From contig NC_092578.1 of assembly GCF_037975245.1 (NCBI RefSeq), positions 16,064,821 through 16,128,820 of the forward strand: a stretch of 64,000 nt of DNA, in the 5' to 3' direction. A program made the translations under genes and the position numbers. Under the pieces are notes generated by a model, which was given only the letters and a program-made list of their open reading frames with translations, made no database searches and was not told where the DNA came from. Source of the stretch: Apostichopus japonicus (lineage: Eukaryota > Echinodermata > Holothuroidea > Aspidochirotida > Stichopodidae). Shown here piece by piece: positions 1 through 11,600 of the stretch. The stretch's first letter is position 1. Every line of letters starts with the position of its first letter.

Positions 1-58
1 CTATGCTTTCCACGTATGATATGCAAGCTAAAATCTGATTCAACATATCTGAACTTAC

Positions 59-139
59 CTTTACTATCACAGCTTTTCTGCCAGCGAAGCGTCCTGATAG
101 AACTAGCACAACACGCCCTTGCTTCATGAACTTACCCAT
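59..139 (-). CDS. RPL27: 60S ribosomal protein L27 (eL27), first coding exon, gene partial at left edge
   Basis: Structural protein of the large cytoplasmic ribosomal subunit. Read on the minus strand, the exon begins ATGGGTAAGTTC and encodes 27 residues, [18 protein letters not shown] followed by AGRKAVIVK. This matches the highly conserved eL27 N-terminus, which in human begins MGKFMKPGKVVLVL. The exon ends AAG with a GTAAGT donor at 53-58. An acceptor (TTTCAG) lies only four bases upstream of the ATG, so the start codon sits at the head of the second exon and a non-coding first exon lies upstream, as is usual in ribosomal protein genes. The remaining ~109 residues lie beyond the left edge. 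Identity is near certain. Confidence 0.95.
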
Positions 140-143
140 GATG

Positions 144-2164
144 CTGAAAGGCAAGAACACCACAAAAAACAAATAAATAAAAATAACAAATTTTCATTCA
201 TGCAAACTATGAAGGCTTCAAACTCTTGACCAAATTCCTCAAACATTTATTGCTATCTACATGATGTTATACTAATACATTGTCCCATTGGCACCGAGTG
301 TCAGCAATTTTATACTATGTTTATTTAATGCTTCGCTCTTGGCTTCGGCGTAGTCTATGACAAGTTCATTATTTACCGAGCCTGTATCCATCCTGAAACA
401 AGTGATAGTATGATGGTATACTGTAAATTTGCAATTAGTAAGGGCAATAACTTTCTTTTAGAGGGTAGCACTGATGACCATCTCATTGATTTTGCTAAGC
501 TATTAAGTTCCTTTAAGTAATGTGATTTCATCAATGGACCAAAATCCACCATGAATAGAGAGAATCATACTCGTAAAAGTGGTCAGTCAAACTGCATGAA
601 ACAAGGAAACTTTCTTAACTTCGCGCATGCTATAAAGTGTATTGTACAAACCCGCTGAATATGTGATACAATCCACAACAGAGTTTCAAATTCAACATAC
701 AAAGTTTACGTTTCTTAGTTTCACTGTAAGAAGTTTGCTATTTTTTCAAGGCTTTGTAGCATAAAATTGGAAATGCAAAAGTGGTGAAAATTTAACTAAC
801 AACAATGCAATACAGTCTCTTGTATAACTGTAAGAGCAGCTACTTAAAGTGATATATAAGTATAACACAGTAGTATACGCGAATTTACCGTATTCTACCA
901 TATACTGTAGTGTAGGGCCCTCATTAGCAACATTAGGCCTACCCTAGGCCTAACGTTGGGCTATGTTAGTTGTTACTGTTTGTCATTCATCGAAGCGGTA
1001 GGGTATGTAAGCCTCAGTTTCCTTACGTAGGCCTATGTCTATTCTATTTCATAGGCTAAGTTAACGGAGGTTAACAACCATGGATAGACTTGATTGAGGC
1101 CTGAGAGCTTGGCACTGTTAACTAGCGAGTATCTAGCCTAACGGTATGTACCAACGCTTTATATTACACAAAGTTACGATTAGGCTATACACAGGATACA
1201 TCTTGAACCCTCTTAAAACCCTTGCGACAATGGACTCCCTAATGTCGCATTCCTGGCAAAAGTCAAACAATTTTCGGGCTCAATACTGAGGAATGGACAT
1301 TGGGAACGAATGAAAATACAATTTGTGTAATATTCACACAGATTAGCATGATATTTTTGGATTGATATTCCACTCAGCAGATTGTTACCTTTGGGATTAT
1401 TGGCCGAATGAAAAAGGCAGGTTAAAGTTCATTTTGACATGTAAAAGCTAGCAATCAGTCGTTTGCATTGCCGAGAGGAAATTAGCAAGCATTCATCATA
1501 TGGAACGCCAAATTGACACCCTAGTGAGTGTAATAATAAAAAAAAAATGAACGGTAAATGAAAGGTACACAACGTCAATAAAAACAAAAACCTTCTTTGT
1601 ACAAACCTGCACGATGGTAGTTAAGTATGGCCACGAACAATTTACAAGGTGTAGAGTGTAGATTTATTAATATAGCACCATTTAACTTAAAATATGCCAA
1701 CTCGTTCCCCTAGATTTGTGTAAACAAATTTGTTGTTAAATTTAAAAAGCGCCCTTCGGTTGTTTGAAACATTCCAATACTACAATTTGTGATACAGAAT
1801 GTAGGCTACGAAGATTCATTTTCAGAGAATTTCGCGGTAAATGGTGATACCCCACCCCAATGAAATCAAATTCACGTGTCCCGCTTCCTCTCGAAGTCTG
1901 AGCTCACCATATTTGACCCAAGTTCCGACAACCCTCTTGGAAGCGGTTATTTTTTTTAATATTGAATTCTCATTTTCGCATCACAGATTCCTAGATTATT
2001 TCAAAAGCACTATACGGAGAGTTAATTTTTACCTACAAACATATTTCCAAACATTGAGAAAGTTAAGATTAGGCAATAACTTAATTCTGCTAAGCCTGGT
2101 ATGAGTAAAAGAGCCTATGGAAAACATTAGCAAATTATATTGATAAGATATGCTCTAGGACCAG
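144..2164. other. RPL27 5' intron and RPL27-CERS intergenic start, no further gene seen
   Basis: AT-rich sequence with several AGGCCTA words (about 925-1060). The region must contain the RPL27 promoter. Open frames here, such as the one at 1841-2104, show no recognisable protein. Confidence 0.5.
1389..1418 (-). other. RPL27: possible non-coding 5'-TOP exon 1 of RPL27
   Basis: On the minus strand a pyrimidine run (CTTTTTC) is followed by about 20 bases and an AAAG|GTAACA donor. This layout would fit a terminal-oligopyrimidine first exon joined to the acceptor at 144-146. It is position and pattern only; other donors exist in the 1.2 kb between, so this is a weak guess. Confidence 0.22.
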
Positions 2165-2750
2165 CGGAACCCTTGGCTTCCTAAGTAGGAATTTGCGCTC
2201 TTGCCCAACAGAATTACGTGAATGGGCCTATATGTCTATGTGTCGTTCTACTCTTGAATATGCACTCAGATTTGGGACCCTTATAAGGTCTCTGACCAAG
2301 ATAAAATAGAAAATATTCAAAGAAGGGCAGCACGTTTTGTAACTCGTGATTTCCGTGGGCAATCCAGCGTCACTGAGATCTTAAAGACTTTGAAATGGGA
2401 ACCCCTCATAGAAAGAAGGAAAAGGGCCAGACTCATGCTTTCTTTATCAAATTATCAATGGCCTAGCATGCAGTCCCAAACGTAACTAATCCCTTCTTGA
2501 AACCAGGCAGGCGTGGCCGCTATATACTCAAATTCCACATAATCATCGTGCTTTTCAGTATAGTTTCTATCCTAGGACTGTAAAAGACTGGAATACGCAA
2601 TCCTTGGCCGTTAATGAGAGCCCTAGTCTTGAGGTGTTTAAAACTAGATTGCCCACGCATTGTTACTAGCACTGCTGCGCTGCGTACCAACATCGATCGG
2701 TGTGATACCCGAGAGGGGTTTTTAACGAGCACCTAACAGAAACAGAAAGA
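2165..2750 (+). pseudogene. decayed 3' end of a non-LTR retrotransposon (CR1/jockey-like reverse transcriptase C-terminus)
   Basis: Translating across at least two frameshifts gives the familiar tail of LINE reverse transcriptases: LGFLSRNLRSCPTELREWAY, then KIENIQRRAARFVTRDF, TLKWEPLIERRKRARL, and finally HRAFQYSFYPRTVKDWN with SLEVFKTRL. The sequence has lost its frame and its 5' part, so it is a dead 5'-truncated copy. It ends near an AACAGAAACAGAAAG tail. The family assignment rests on these motifs; exact clade is not determinable here. Confidence 0.8.
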
Positions 2751-2986
2751 AAATGTTACAATATACTCTATTATTTGGGGTAACATTAATTATTGTAATT
2801 GTTGACTCAAGTTAATGACTTGCGCTTGAGTGGTAGTAGTAGTATGTGTGATATTGTGTGGTGTCGGAAAGGAAAATTAAATGAATTGGCAAGTCGCAAT
2901 TTTCCCTTTCCAAATTCAAGATTTTAATATGCTACAAATAATTACAACAGGATTTGCGTAACCCCCGCCCACCCCTCCCCCACCCC

Positions 2987-5000
2987 CAGTGGCGGAGCTA
3001 TAGGGGTATTGGTCAAGGGGGACGCGAATGGTCTGTAGGGGAGCTTTCGATAGTATCTAAACAGTGGCGTCGCCAAGGGGGGCACGTGCCCCCTCCCCTG
3101 GAAAACCTAGTGCCCCCCGAGTGCCCCCCATCTGAGATTTGGGTTGGTAAAAAAATATATATATATTATGTTATATTCAACTCCCATCTGAGTTGGTTTT
3201 TCATAAGGACAAAGAAGCACAGTAATTCGTATTTTCTTCAAATGAGCTGCGAAAAAATGAAAAAGTGTACCCTTGAACGTCGGGTATCGCAACCCGCGCC
3301 ATCACAACAGGTGTCGATATTTACACTTAATGTGTCAGTGCTCACGCCATACCAGCGGATATACACGTCCGCTTCGCGAGCTACATGACTGTAAGAAGGG
3401 AGGGTACTGCAATATGTTGCCTTGGTCTGAGGTTAACAGGTTGTTATAAGCTGACGAAATGTGAGAATGTGAGGGTCCGCAGGCACCATACTTGCTTATA
3501 TTTGTGGACCCATATATTAACCCTGTTGTGTAGGGGGTGCAGAGGTAATTTGAGGTCAGATGCTTGTTGGAACAAATGGCGAATGTTCACACCTGCATAC
3601 TGAGCCATACTCGATGTGTGATCAAACTTTGGATTGCATGGTGAGATCCCTGATAGGAGCCAATAACGATGCTCGAACCTGTTACATCTTAATAGATAAT
3701 GGGCGAAAACGAGGACAAGAAAGGAGTCGGGGGTCATGCACACATTAATTCAACAAATGTAGGTTCTATTGATATAGGGTTAGGCATAATATCGACAGCA
3801 TGTGGTTCATATCCTCTGCAAAATTCTGCGCCTTGTTAAAATTATTACCTCAAAAATAGCAATTTCTGGAGATATCTTCAGATCGAATTAAGCATCAAAT
3901 GTGGCAGCATTTTGCATCTCCGTATGCGAAAATTTTCCAAAGGGGAGGGGGGCAGTGGCGGCGGAACCGGGGGGGGGGGGGCTTGGGGGGCTCAGCCCCC
4001 CAATGAAAAAGTTGAGGGGCAATGCATGATAAGCCCCCCAATATTTACCAAGGCTCCGAAACGTGCATCTGCCCATTTTTTCAATGCATACTTGTCGATC
4101 TGTCCGATGCACACGTATACTATATAGGTGTAATAATTTTAGTAAATGCTGGGGGATCCTCGGCCCGTCCTCTGGCTATAGACCACATTGTCACCCCAAC
4201 CGCGTCTTCACGCCCCGTGAAAAGTGGAAGCAGTGAGTGTGAGTACCGGTATGCGCAACACAACTTCGTCTTAGGCCAATGACTTGCTTCATTTCAGCCA
4301 GTTCTCCAACATCCCCTTACTACACTCAAAAACGTCTTTGCGACTACACTACTAGTAATAGCTACTCTCTTAAAACACCATCGAATATACAAATTACAAT
4401 GTTTTTACAGACTTTTACGTGCAATCTGAGAAATTGCAGGCTTGAGACCCATATTTTAGTTCTAGGTATTCGCAGCATAAAACACTCGGGAACTTGTGCC
4501 GTTTCCGGCCATCTGGGGGTTTGAAAAACCCAAAATTTTCTTGTACGTTCCGCGCCAACCGATGGTGGCGCTCCGCTTAGATAGTCTCTGCACATTAGCC
4601 CCCCCCCCCCAATAATTTTCCCGTTCCGCCGCATCTGGAGGGGCACCCCCTCCCCTTAGACCCCTCCCCCAGGACGGCGATCCGTATCCACCTAAGTGTC
4701 CCCATCAAATGCTGGTGCCCCCCTGTGCCCTCCCAGACTGAAAAGTCTGGTGACGCCACTGGCCGGAAATGACCCTTTCCTGGCCTTGCTAATTTGCAAA
4801 TAAACGAAGAATAAATAGGTGTCATCGCCAACAAAATGTGACAAATGTCAATAGGTAGATGAGAGCGCAATGAGAAAGTAAATAATCGCGAATAATTAAA
4901 AAGTGGTAAAAAGCTGAAAAGGGCGCCAGCAGTCCATTTGAGTCCGTCAGGGGGGGGGGGGGGTCATCCGCCCCCTGACTGTATGGAAGCTCCGCCACTG
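2987..5000. mobile_element. hAT-like element with 13-bp terminal inverted repeats and 8-bp target duplication, containing nested elements
   Basis: CAGTGGCGGAGCT at 2987-2999 is exactly mirrored by AGCTCCGCCACTG at 4988-5000. Both ends are flanked by the same 8 bases, CCCACCCC (2979-2986 and 5001-5008), the duplication length of hAT transposons. The flank is low complexity, which weakens the point a little. No transposase is recognisable inside. The interior holds other GC-rich element ends: CAGTGGCGTCGCC at 3062, CAGTGGCGGCGG at 3953 and GGTGACGCCACTG at 4749-4761. Confidence 0.7.
3062..4761. mobile_element. possible inner hAT-like element inside the 2987-5000 nest
   Basis: CAGTGGCGTCGCC (3062-3074) and GGTGACGCCACTG (4749-4761) form a 12/13 inverted repeat. 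The 8-base flanks differ (TATCTAAA against GCCGGAAA), so these may be ends of two different insertions. A third 5'-type end lies at 3953, followed by a G-run and a GGGGGGCTCAGCCCCCC hairpin. Confidence 0.4.
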
Positions 5001-5370
5001 CCCACCCCCCCCCCCATTCATAGGGTCGTGGATGTGAACTGTCTAATTTTATTAACAACATACCCCATCTAACCGATTTGTGCGAAAGCTAATTAGTGCC
5101 ATATGAAATATATTTCAATTTGTGCTACAAAATATTACTGCATTCATACAAATGATTAATTCATTGATATCCTACGAATTACCGGTTATACATTTTAAGA
5201 ATGAATTAATCATTCATAAGAAAGATATGATTCAAATATTTTTTCGAATAGCTTTTGTAGATTCGAGTTATGACAGATAAGGTAGCCCCAACTCTGGCAA
5301 CCAAAAAATTTGTGAATATGTTGTATGGTAATTACGCACTGAGCTGGCTCGTCAGTAGTCACTGTAGTCC

Positions 5371-5427
5371 ATGTGCGTAATTTCGAAGCCATTCACAAGC
5401 AGCGGTCTGGAAGCAGACGACAGGTAG
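5371..5427 (+). promoter_or_regulatory. possible upstream ORF in the CERS 5' leader
   Basis: An ATG at 5371 opens an 18-codon frame that stops with TAG at 5425-5427, 43 bases before the CERS start. Whether it is in the transcript depends on the unmapped transcription start. Confidence 0.3.
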
Positions 5428-5470
5428 AAAACTACGTGCTGATCAACTGTTGAAACCAACTCATAAAATA

Positions 5471-5640
5471 ATGGAAACACCATTTGGATGGTTTTGGAAC
5501 GATCAATTTTGGCTTCCAGAAAATGTATCGTGGGGTGATTTGAAAGACAATGGAACGATAAAATATCCCCATTTAGAGGACTTTTATTATGTTTTACCGT
5601 TTGCTCTAGTTTTGATTGTTGTTCGTGGTTTCTTTGAACG
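5471..5640 (+). CDS. CERS: CERS coding exon 1
   Basis: Residues 1-56 plus two bases of Arg57. Begins METPFGWFWNDQFWLPENVS, which parallels the human CERS6 N-terminus including the glycosylated Asn at position 18. The run FYYVLPFALVLIVVRGFF is the first transmembrane helix. Donor GTAGGT. Confidence 0.96.
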
Positions 5641-8600
5641 GTAGGTGACCTAACGCACTCTCATCACATCATATTTCAATATAAATTGAATATGATACCC
5701 GAACATTTTGACTCATTCGTTGTCAATTTATTGTAACTTCCTCGACTCGCCTGTGAGTCACTGCGAAGTACGTAGGGATAGATAATGTTACGCTATTCAG
5801 CCTACACTCAAGCTGGTGTGCTAATGTGGTAGTAGTACAGTAGCCTACTGACTGAGTTTTTAAAAATGTTAAGCTAGTCAATAACTTTCTTTTTTATCTA
5901 GCTAAGTGAATTAGCTTGATGCCAGTAGTATTTGTAATAATAAAGTTTGTAATAATAAAGTTTGTGATAAAGCTACATCCAGCCCTGACTAGACCTAGTT
6001 ATGCTTTTGCATTATTACAGCTTTACAACTTTTTGATTGAATACTTGTGAAAGATTGACAATTGTTTTGACCTCCATTGTAATTGATAATGGTTACGCCC
6101 CTCTGTCAAGCCCAAAGGTCAAAGTAAAATTTAGGGCCCAACAAGTATAAACATGTCAGTAGGCCTAACTTCACTAGTTAACTCGAATTCAAATCACACA
6201 TAAATTTGCTCACATATCTCAGCTTATTTAGGCCTATACTGTAGTTTTCAACATAGGTGCTCAAAAGGATTGTCATTTACAGAAATAAATAGTGTAGGCC
6301 TGTATATTGTCAGAAGGTAGGAATTGCTGTAATGTAATTGACAGCATTCAATTTCAAAGTTAAATATCCAAAATTCAAAACTATTCAGCGTAATGTTAGC
6401 AAAAGCCTTAATGTACAGGTACAGTACAAATAAGGGATATCCCTGTTCGATCCCCGGAGGAAAGTAGGGTGAGCAACTTTTGGTTTTACTAGAATAAACT
6501 GTTTCTGTTTACATCAGCAGAGTGTCAAAGATCTTACTTTTTAAATTTTTGATCATTTCCCAAATGTTGGAGACTTCTGGAAAAGGTGTGAATTTTTGTC
6601 AAGAAGGTTCTGAACTGTAAAATAAGTAAGTAGCATAAAATGCCAAAAAGATATATATAAACACTATTTGAAGAGTAAATCATTAAACAGTGTGGGACAC
6701 TTAGAAGGTAATCTCTAGTACTGGAAATCGACTTCCAGATAAGGATCCTTATCTGTAGGCAAGTGTCTCCTAATGGTTCAGATGAACACATCTAATACCT
6801 TATTTGTAATGCATTATCACTATCAGATGATGTGTTTCCTGCATTTGATTACTTGAACAATCATTTAAATTAGGTGTTACCCTGCATTTAAGATGAGTAC
6901 TTACATGTTTTATCTTATAAGGTAAAATACTGGATATTTGCACACATTCTACCACGTAGAACAGATTTTCCAATCAAGCACTTAAAAACATGCTTGTTTT
7001 GCTTTATAAATGGCCTGGCAAGATTCAGCTCAAGCACACTATTATTTGTGATAGGAAAAATGAACAGTCTCATCACCATCATTAACCCTGTGAAGCCTTA
7101 CTTGATACATAACTTTTTGTCAAAGACCTGTTATCACATTGTGTGTGTGTGGGGGGGGGGGGATTCATGGTATTTGGAGATAGTTAAACATCAAACTGTA
7201 CCTTGGACCATACAGTATATCTAATTGTTGGAAATGCTGGGTCCAAATTTGTGTATGAGTCAATACAATATAGTTTCACTTTATTCTAATTTCATTAAGC
7301 CAGCCTTCACACAATTGCTGAAATTAAAGTCTTATTAACACAGAAAAAAAAGTATCCCCTCCCCCTCCCAAAAAATATGATGTTAAGCATTACTGTCTTG
7401 ATAATTTCAATTAAAAATCAAACAAGCAAGAATATTAAGTGTGGTTAAGTGAAGTGAAGTGGGTCACATCAGTGCACTTTATTTCTAGTACACTTTATTT
7501 CTTGAGTGCACTTTACACTTACATTTTACTTCTTTAGTGCATTTTACTTCTAGTGCAATCTACCTCTAGTACATATATGAGTGAATTGATATGCCTATCT
7601 TTTACTATGGTCATAGCCATTATAAATCTTTGCATGAAGAAAAGAAGAAAGTGGGTTGTGAAAGTCATGCAACAGTGCTGTACAATTTCCTTCCTATTCA
7701 CACAGCTTTAGCAATGCTGTCATGATCATGGTACAATTAGTTTCCTGTGAGAAATCTGTTAGATATCAATTGCTGCAGGATACAGTCAAAAAGGTTGGGA
7801 ATCGTAGCGGGCGGTTTTGTATGGTATTGGTTTAGTGCTTTTACTTGGCACTAAGTAAGTCAAAAAGTACAGTTTGTGGAACCTAGTGTGATCATTACAT
7901 TGAGTCAATAAATATTGGGGAGGAGGGTAGGAGAGTTTGATGGTGGTGGTGTTGGAAGAAGGGACACAGGGATAAACACCAACATTTTGGGACACAATCA
8001 TCTCATGTTTATTAATATAAAGTGCCCAAAAGACAACAGATGTACAGTACGTAGGCTATGTATATATGGCTATCCTAAATACCCCAATTCGATCTATTTT
8101 GGGGACTTTAAATCCTGTTTGGTGTTTCCAAGTTGACACAGAATTTGATAGGCGTACAATTTGCAATGCCAGACTTTTCCCTGGTGCTGTAGTGGGAATC
8201 ACTCAGTATGTGTTCTGGACACTTCAGCAATCATGTGTTTTGCAAGCTCAGCTACATACTGTGGTTATGGTATTCCGATACTAACAATATGCCAATTCTA
8301 CTTCCTTGTAATATTCCATGCTCATGTCTAAATAAACCCTCAAATCTGACTACCATAGCTTGTGAATGGTGTTTAATTGTACAAAGTGAAAAGCAAGACC
8401 TACAGTAACATATAAGTTTTACAGTAGGTCAGCTAACATTTACAGTATACACTTGCATCCATTAAAGTCTAGACCCTTTCCTGGGACAGGCTTTCATAGT
8501 CATTTTAGCTAAAATAGTATATTATCAAAAACACACTCACAAGTTATTCCGATAGTTCAGTATGAAACAAAAATCACTGCAAATTTCTGCTTGAGTAAGT

Positions 8601-11600
8601 TGGACAACATCAAATGTTGACTGCTTTCGATTTAGAGAACTGTTTAAATAGGTTTTGGACATATAATTGAACAAAAGCCTGTATCTGCAACATAGTTGGC
8701 TAACCTTGAAAGAAAGTTACAACAGAACACCAGAATAGAAAATGGTTTTCTGTCGATAAACGTTCATTGATTCACATTTAGTACACAAAGCTACTCCAAG
8801 AGGGACCATAGCATAAAAGTGATGAACCTAATATGTGCAAGCTTGTGCATTATAATTTTGTCAGTCTTCCTTTAATATAGATCTTGCTTTGAACAATGGA
8901 AATGGCGTTCCCTTTTAAATATGATACTGTTTGTATGTACATGTCATGTGTAAATCTAACAGGAAGCAAACAACTTGTATACATAATACATTTAAAGAGG
9001 CTAAATATCTATTACCGTGCACTTCATGTAACTTGTACAACATGTGTCCATCTGGCTTGGATCTACTGAAGGCAGTGTATTTCCTATTAAAATATGGTCA
9101 ACATACAGTATGACCATTGACATTAAATTTCATGGCTTCACACTTCCTCGAAAAACAATTGATTCCTGTGGTCGTTTGACCTACAGTTTCTGTACAGAAC
9201 GCTATAAATAAATCTACCAGTTGTTTCCTGGTTTTATATATAAACTTACAATATATTACATCTTAAATAAATATCATTACTAGTTTGAACCAAAGATATC
9301 TTATATCAGCTTTAGAGAGAACGATGCAAACTTCTAGGTTTGATGCTGTTTTTATTACAACATAGAACTACTGTATGGCATCTAACTAGATACACATGAA
9401 TGCTCATCTCTGCATGTTGATTCCCATCAATCTTGCATTGTACAGTAAGATTGACTGCACTCCTCTCTTACCTGTCTGGACTCTACTATTGCACCCTTCA
9501 AGTACCCCCCCCCCACCCTCCTTCCCTTCCTTCCTCCTTCCGAATCTACAGTTTGGGTATCAATCTGTGTGCATTTGCTCTTGATATAACCATCTGACGT
9601 TAATCTTGGTAGCCCTTAACTTTTAACTTCCCTTTAGTAATAATATATAAAGTACTACACAAGTCCACAAACTTTAGACACAACTATAGTAACACAATGT
9701 ATAATTTGCATATCAAATGTAAAATCAGCAAAAAGAGCAATGTTTTCATTCCAAACAAAATTGTGACATACTGTATGGTTACAACCGAATGTCATGAAGA
9801 AAAATAAAAGTGCTAAGGAGTTTTCCCAGATATTGTGCAGTAGTCAAAAGTTCACTGTAAAATTACTTCAACTTCTCATGGCTGAGACTGGTTGCCATAC
9901 AAAATTTCTGTTGTCAAGTACATTTTTAATATGTACAAAACAACATTTCTGGCCAGAGCTTGCACAATTAAAGGGTGTGAAGACTCGTGCAAAAAGAAAC
10001 GTCTAATGCCGGTAATCTGACCTAGTTTCGAATGAGGTGTAACAGAAGTATTAGACACAACCATCGATCCCAGAAAATAGTCACACAGCTTACTACCATC
10101 GGTAATTAGACACTAGTGTACAATCAGTACATACAGCTGCGGTCAATACCCACAGCACAGTGTACCAACGATACAGCGATGGACATCTCAGGTCCAGCTA
10201 AAGATAACAAGGTATCACGTTTCATTACTGTCTTCATTTTGTAGCGACACGAACAAAACGTCACTTGCAAGCAACAGAAGTTAACTTTATCAGATGGTTG
10301 CACGCGGTTTGGGGCGAGTCTTCAATGCCTTTAAGGTTTAAAGGAGTTCCAAATTTTACAATTTTAGCCACTTGGGGGAAAAAAAATTGACCTTGGCTTA
10401 TAAAATATCTACCGACTAAAACCAAGCTCTCGCTGTCATTTTCCTGAATTGTAACACACATTGGTTACTGTACAGATTTGTGAGAGTAGCCAGATAACAC
10501 TTGCTGATAATAGGCAGTATATTAAATGCTGTGCCTATGTTTGGAACAGATATCAAGCCAATTCTTTGACTGATGATTGTTTAATTGCATTATTTTGCAT
10601 TATATAGCATGTGACGAAAAATTGTGAAATATTACTGTAAGGTAACTTGTAATTAAGTTTTTTGATGGATTTTAAAATAAAGACACTTTTTTCCTTTGAT
10701 TTCTTGCAGCTTTATAGCCAGACCCCTTGGAATTGCTCTTGGAGTTCCCACGAAACACTCATCAGTTGTTAAACACAATGCCTTTCTTGAAAGAATCTTC
10801 ACAAAGGAAACGAGAAGGCCAGACGGTAATAGGATAAAAGGTCTTGTAAAGCAACTTGATTGGTCAACTAGAGAAGTTGAGAAATGGTTTCGAAAAAGAC
10901 GCTTCCAGCAACATAAAGTGAAAATTGATAAATTCACGGAAAGTTGGTGAGTACAGTATGTTAAGTTTTTGACATAATTTATGTTTTACATAGATGCAGC
11001 CTGCAATACGTTCAATAACATGCTACCATGCTGAAAGAGTTCTTTATTCAGTTACAGAAATATGTTTGGTTGAAAAAATTTTCTGGCAAACTTTCAATTT
11101 GTGACTGTCTTGTACGAGTACTCATTTTGATACATTTTACAACATTTTGTATGGCAAACAGAGTTGTAAGTGACATCATGGCAGTTATAGAACTTAATGA
11201 AATTCATGTTTCCGGTGTCCGTGTTTTCAGTGTCTGGATAAACTTTTTGTGATGTTTTTATCCCTCCCATTTTTGACAAAGTGATCAGTCATACGATACA
11301 TGTCTGATTTTCACTTCTCGTGGCAAACATCAGGACGTTTGCAAAAATTACAGAGTGCCGTCCATCACAAACTGTTTGATTGAAACCAACAGAAGGCATT
11401 GCTTATATGCATAATTTTATTAGCTGTTTTGAAGTTATCTATATGTTTCATATATAAACGGTACTATAGTACTAGACCTTTGAGCTGTGTAAATATATAG
11501 CCCAGGCAATAGCTTGCGAGATTAATAAAATGAGATGTTATGAAGCTGCTGCGCCAGCTATTGTATGTGGCATATCCGTTACATTTTCAAAGTATTGTTT

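Larger units (their letters stand above)
5641..10709 (+). other. CERS intron 1, repeats only
   Basis: Mostly unique AT-rich sequence. It holds a degenerate AGTGCACTTTA-type repeat (about 7450-7570), a G-run at 7149-7161 and one TTAA element copy (9968-10334). The GTTCGATCCCC stretch near 6447 looks like a lone tRNA B-box but no tRNA fold is evident. No gene seen. Confidence 0.5.
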
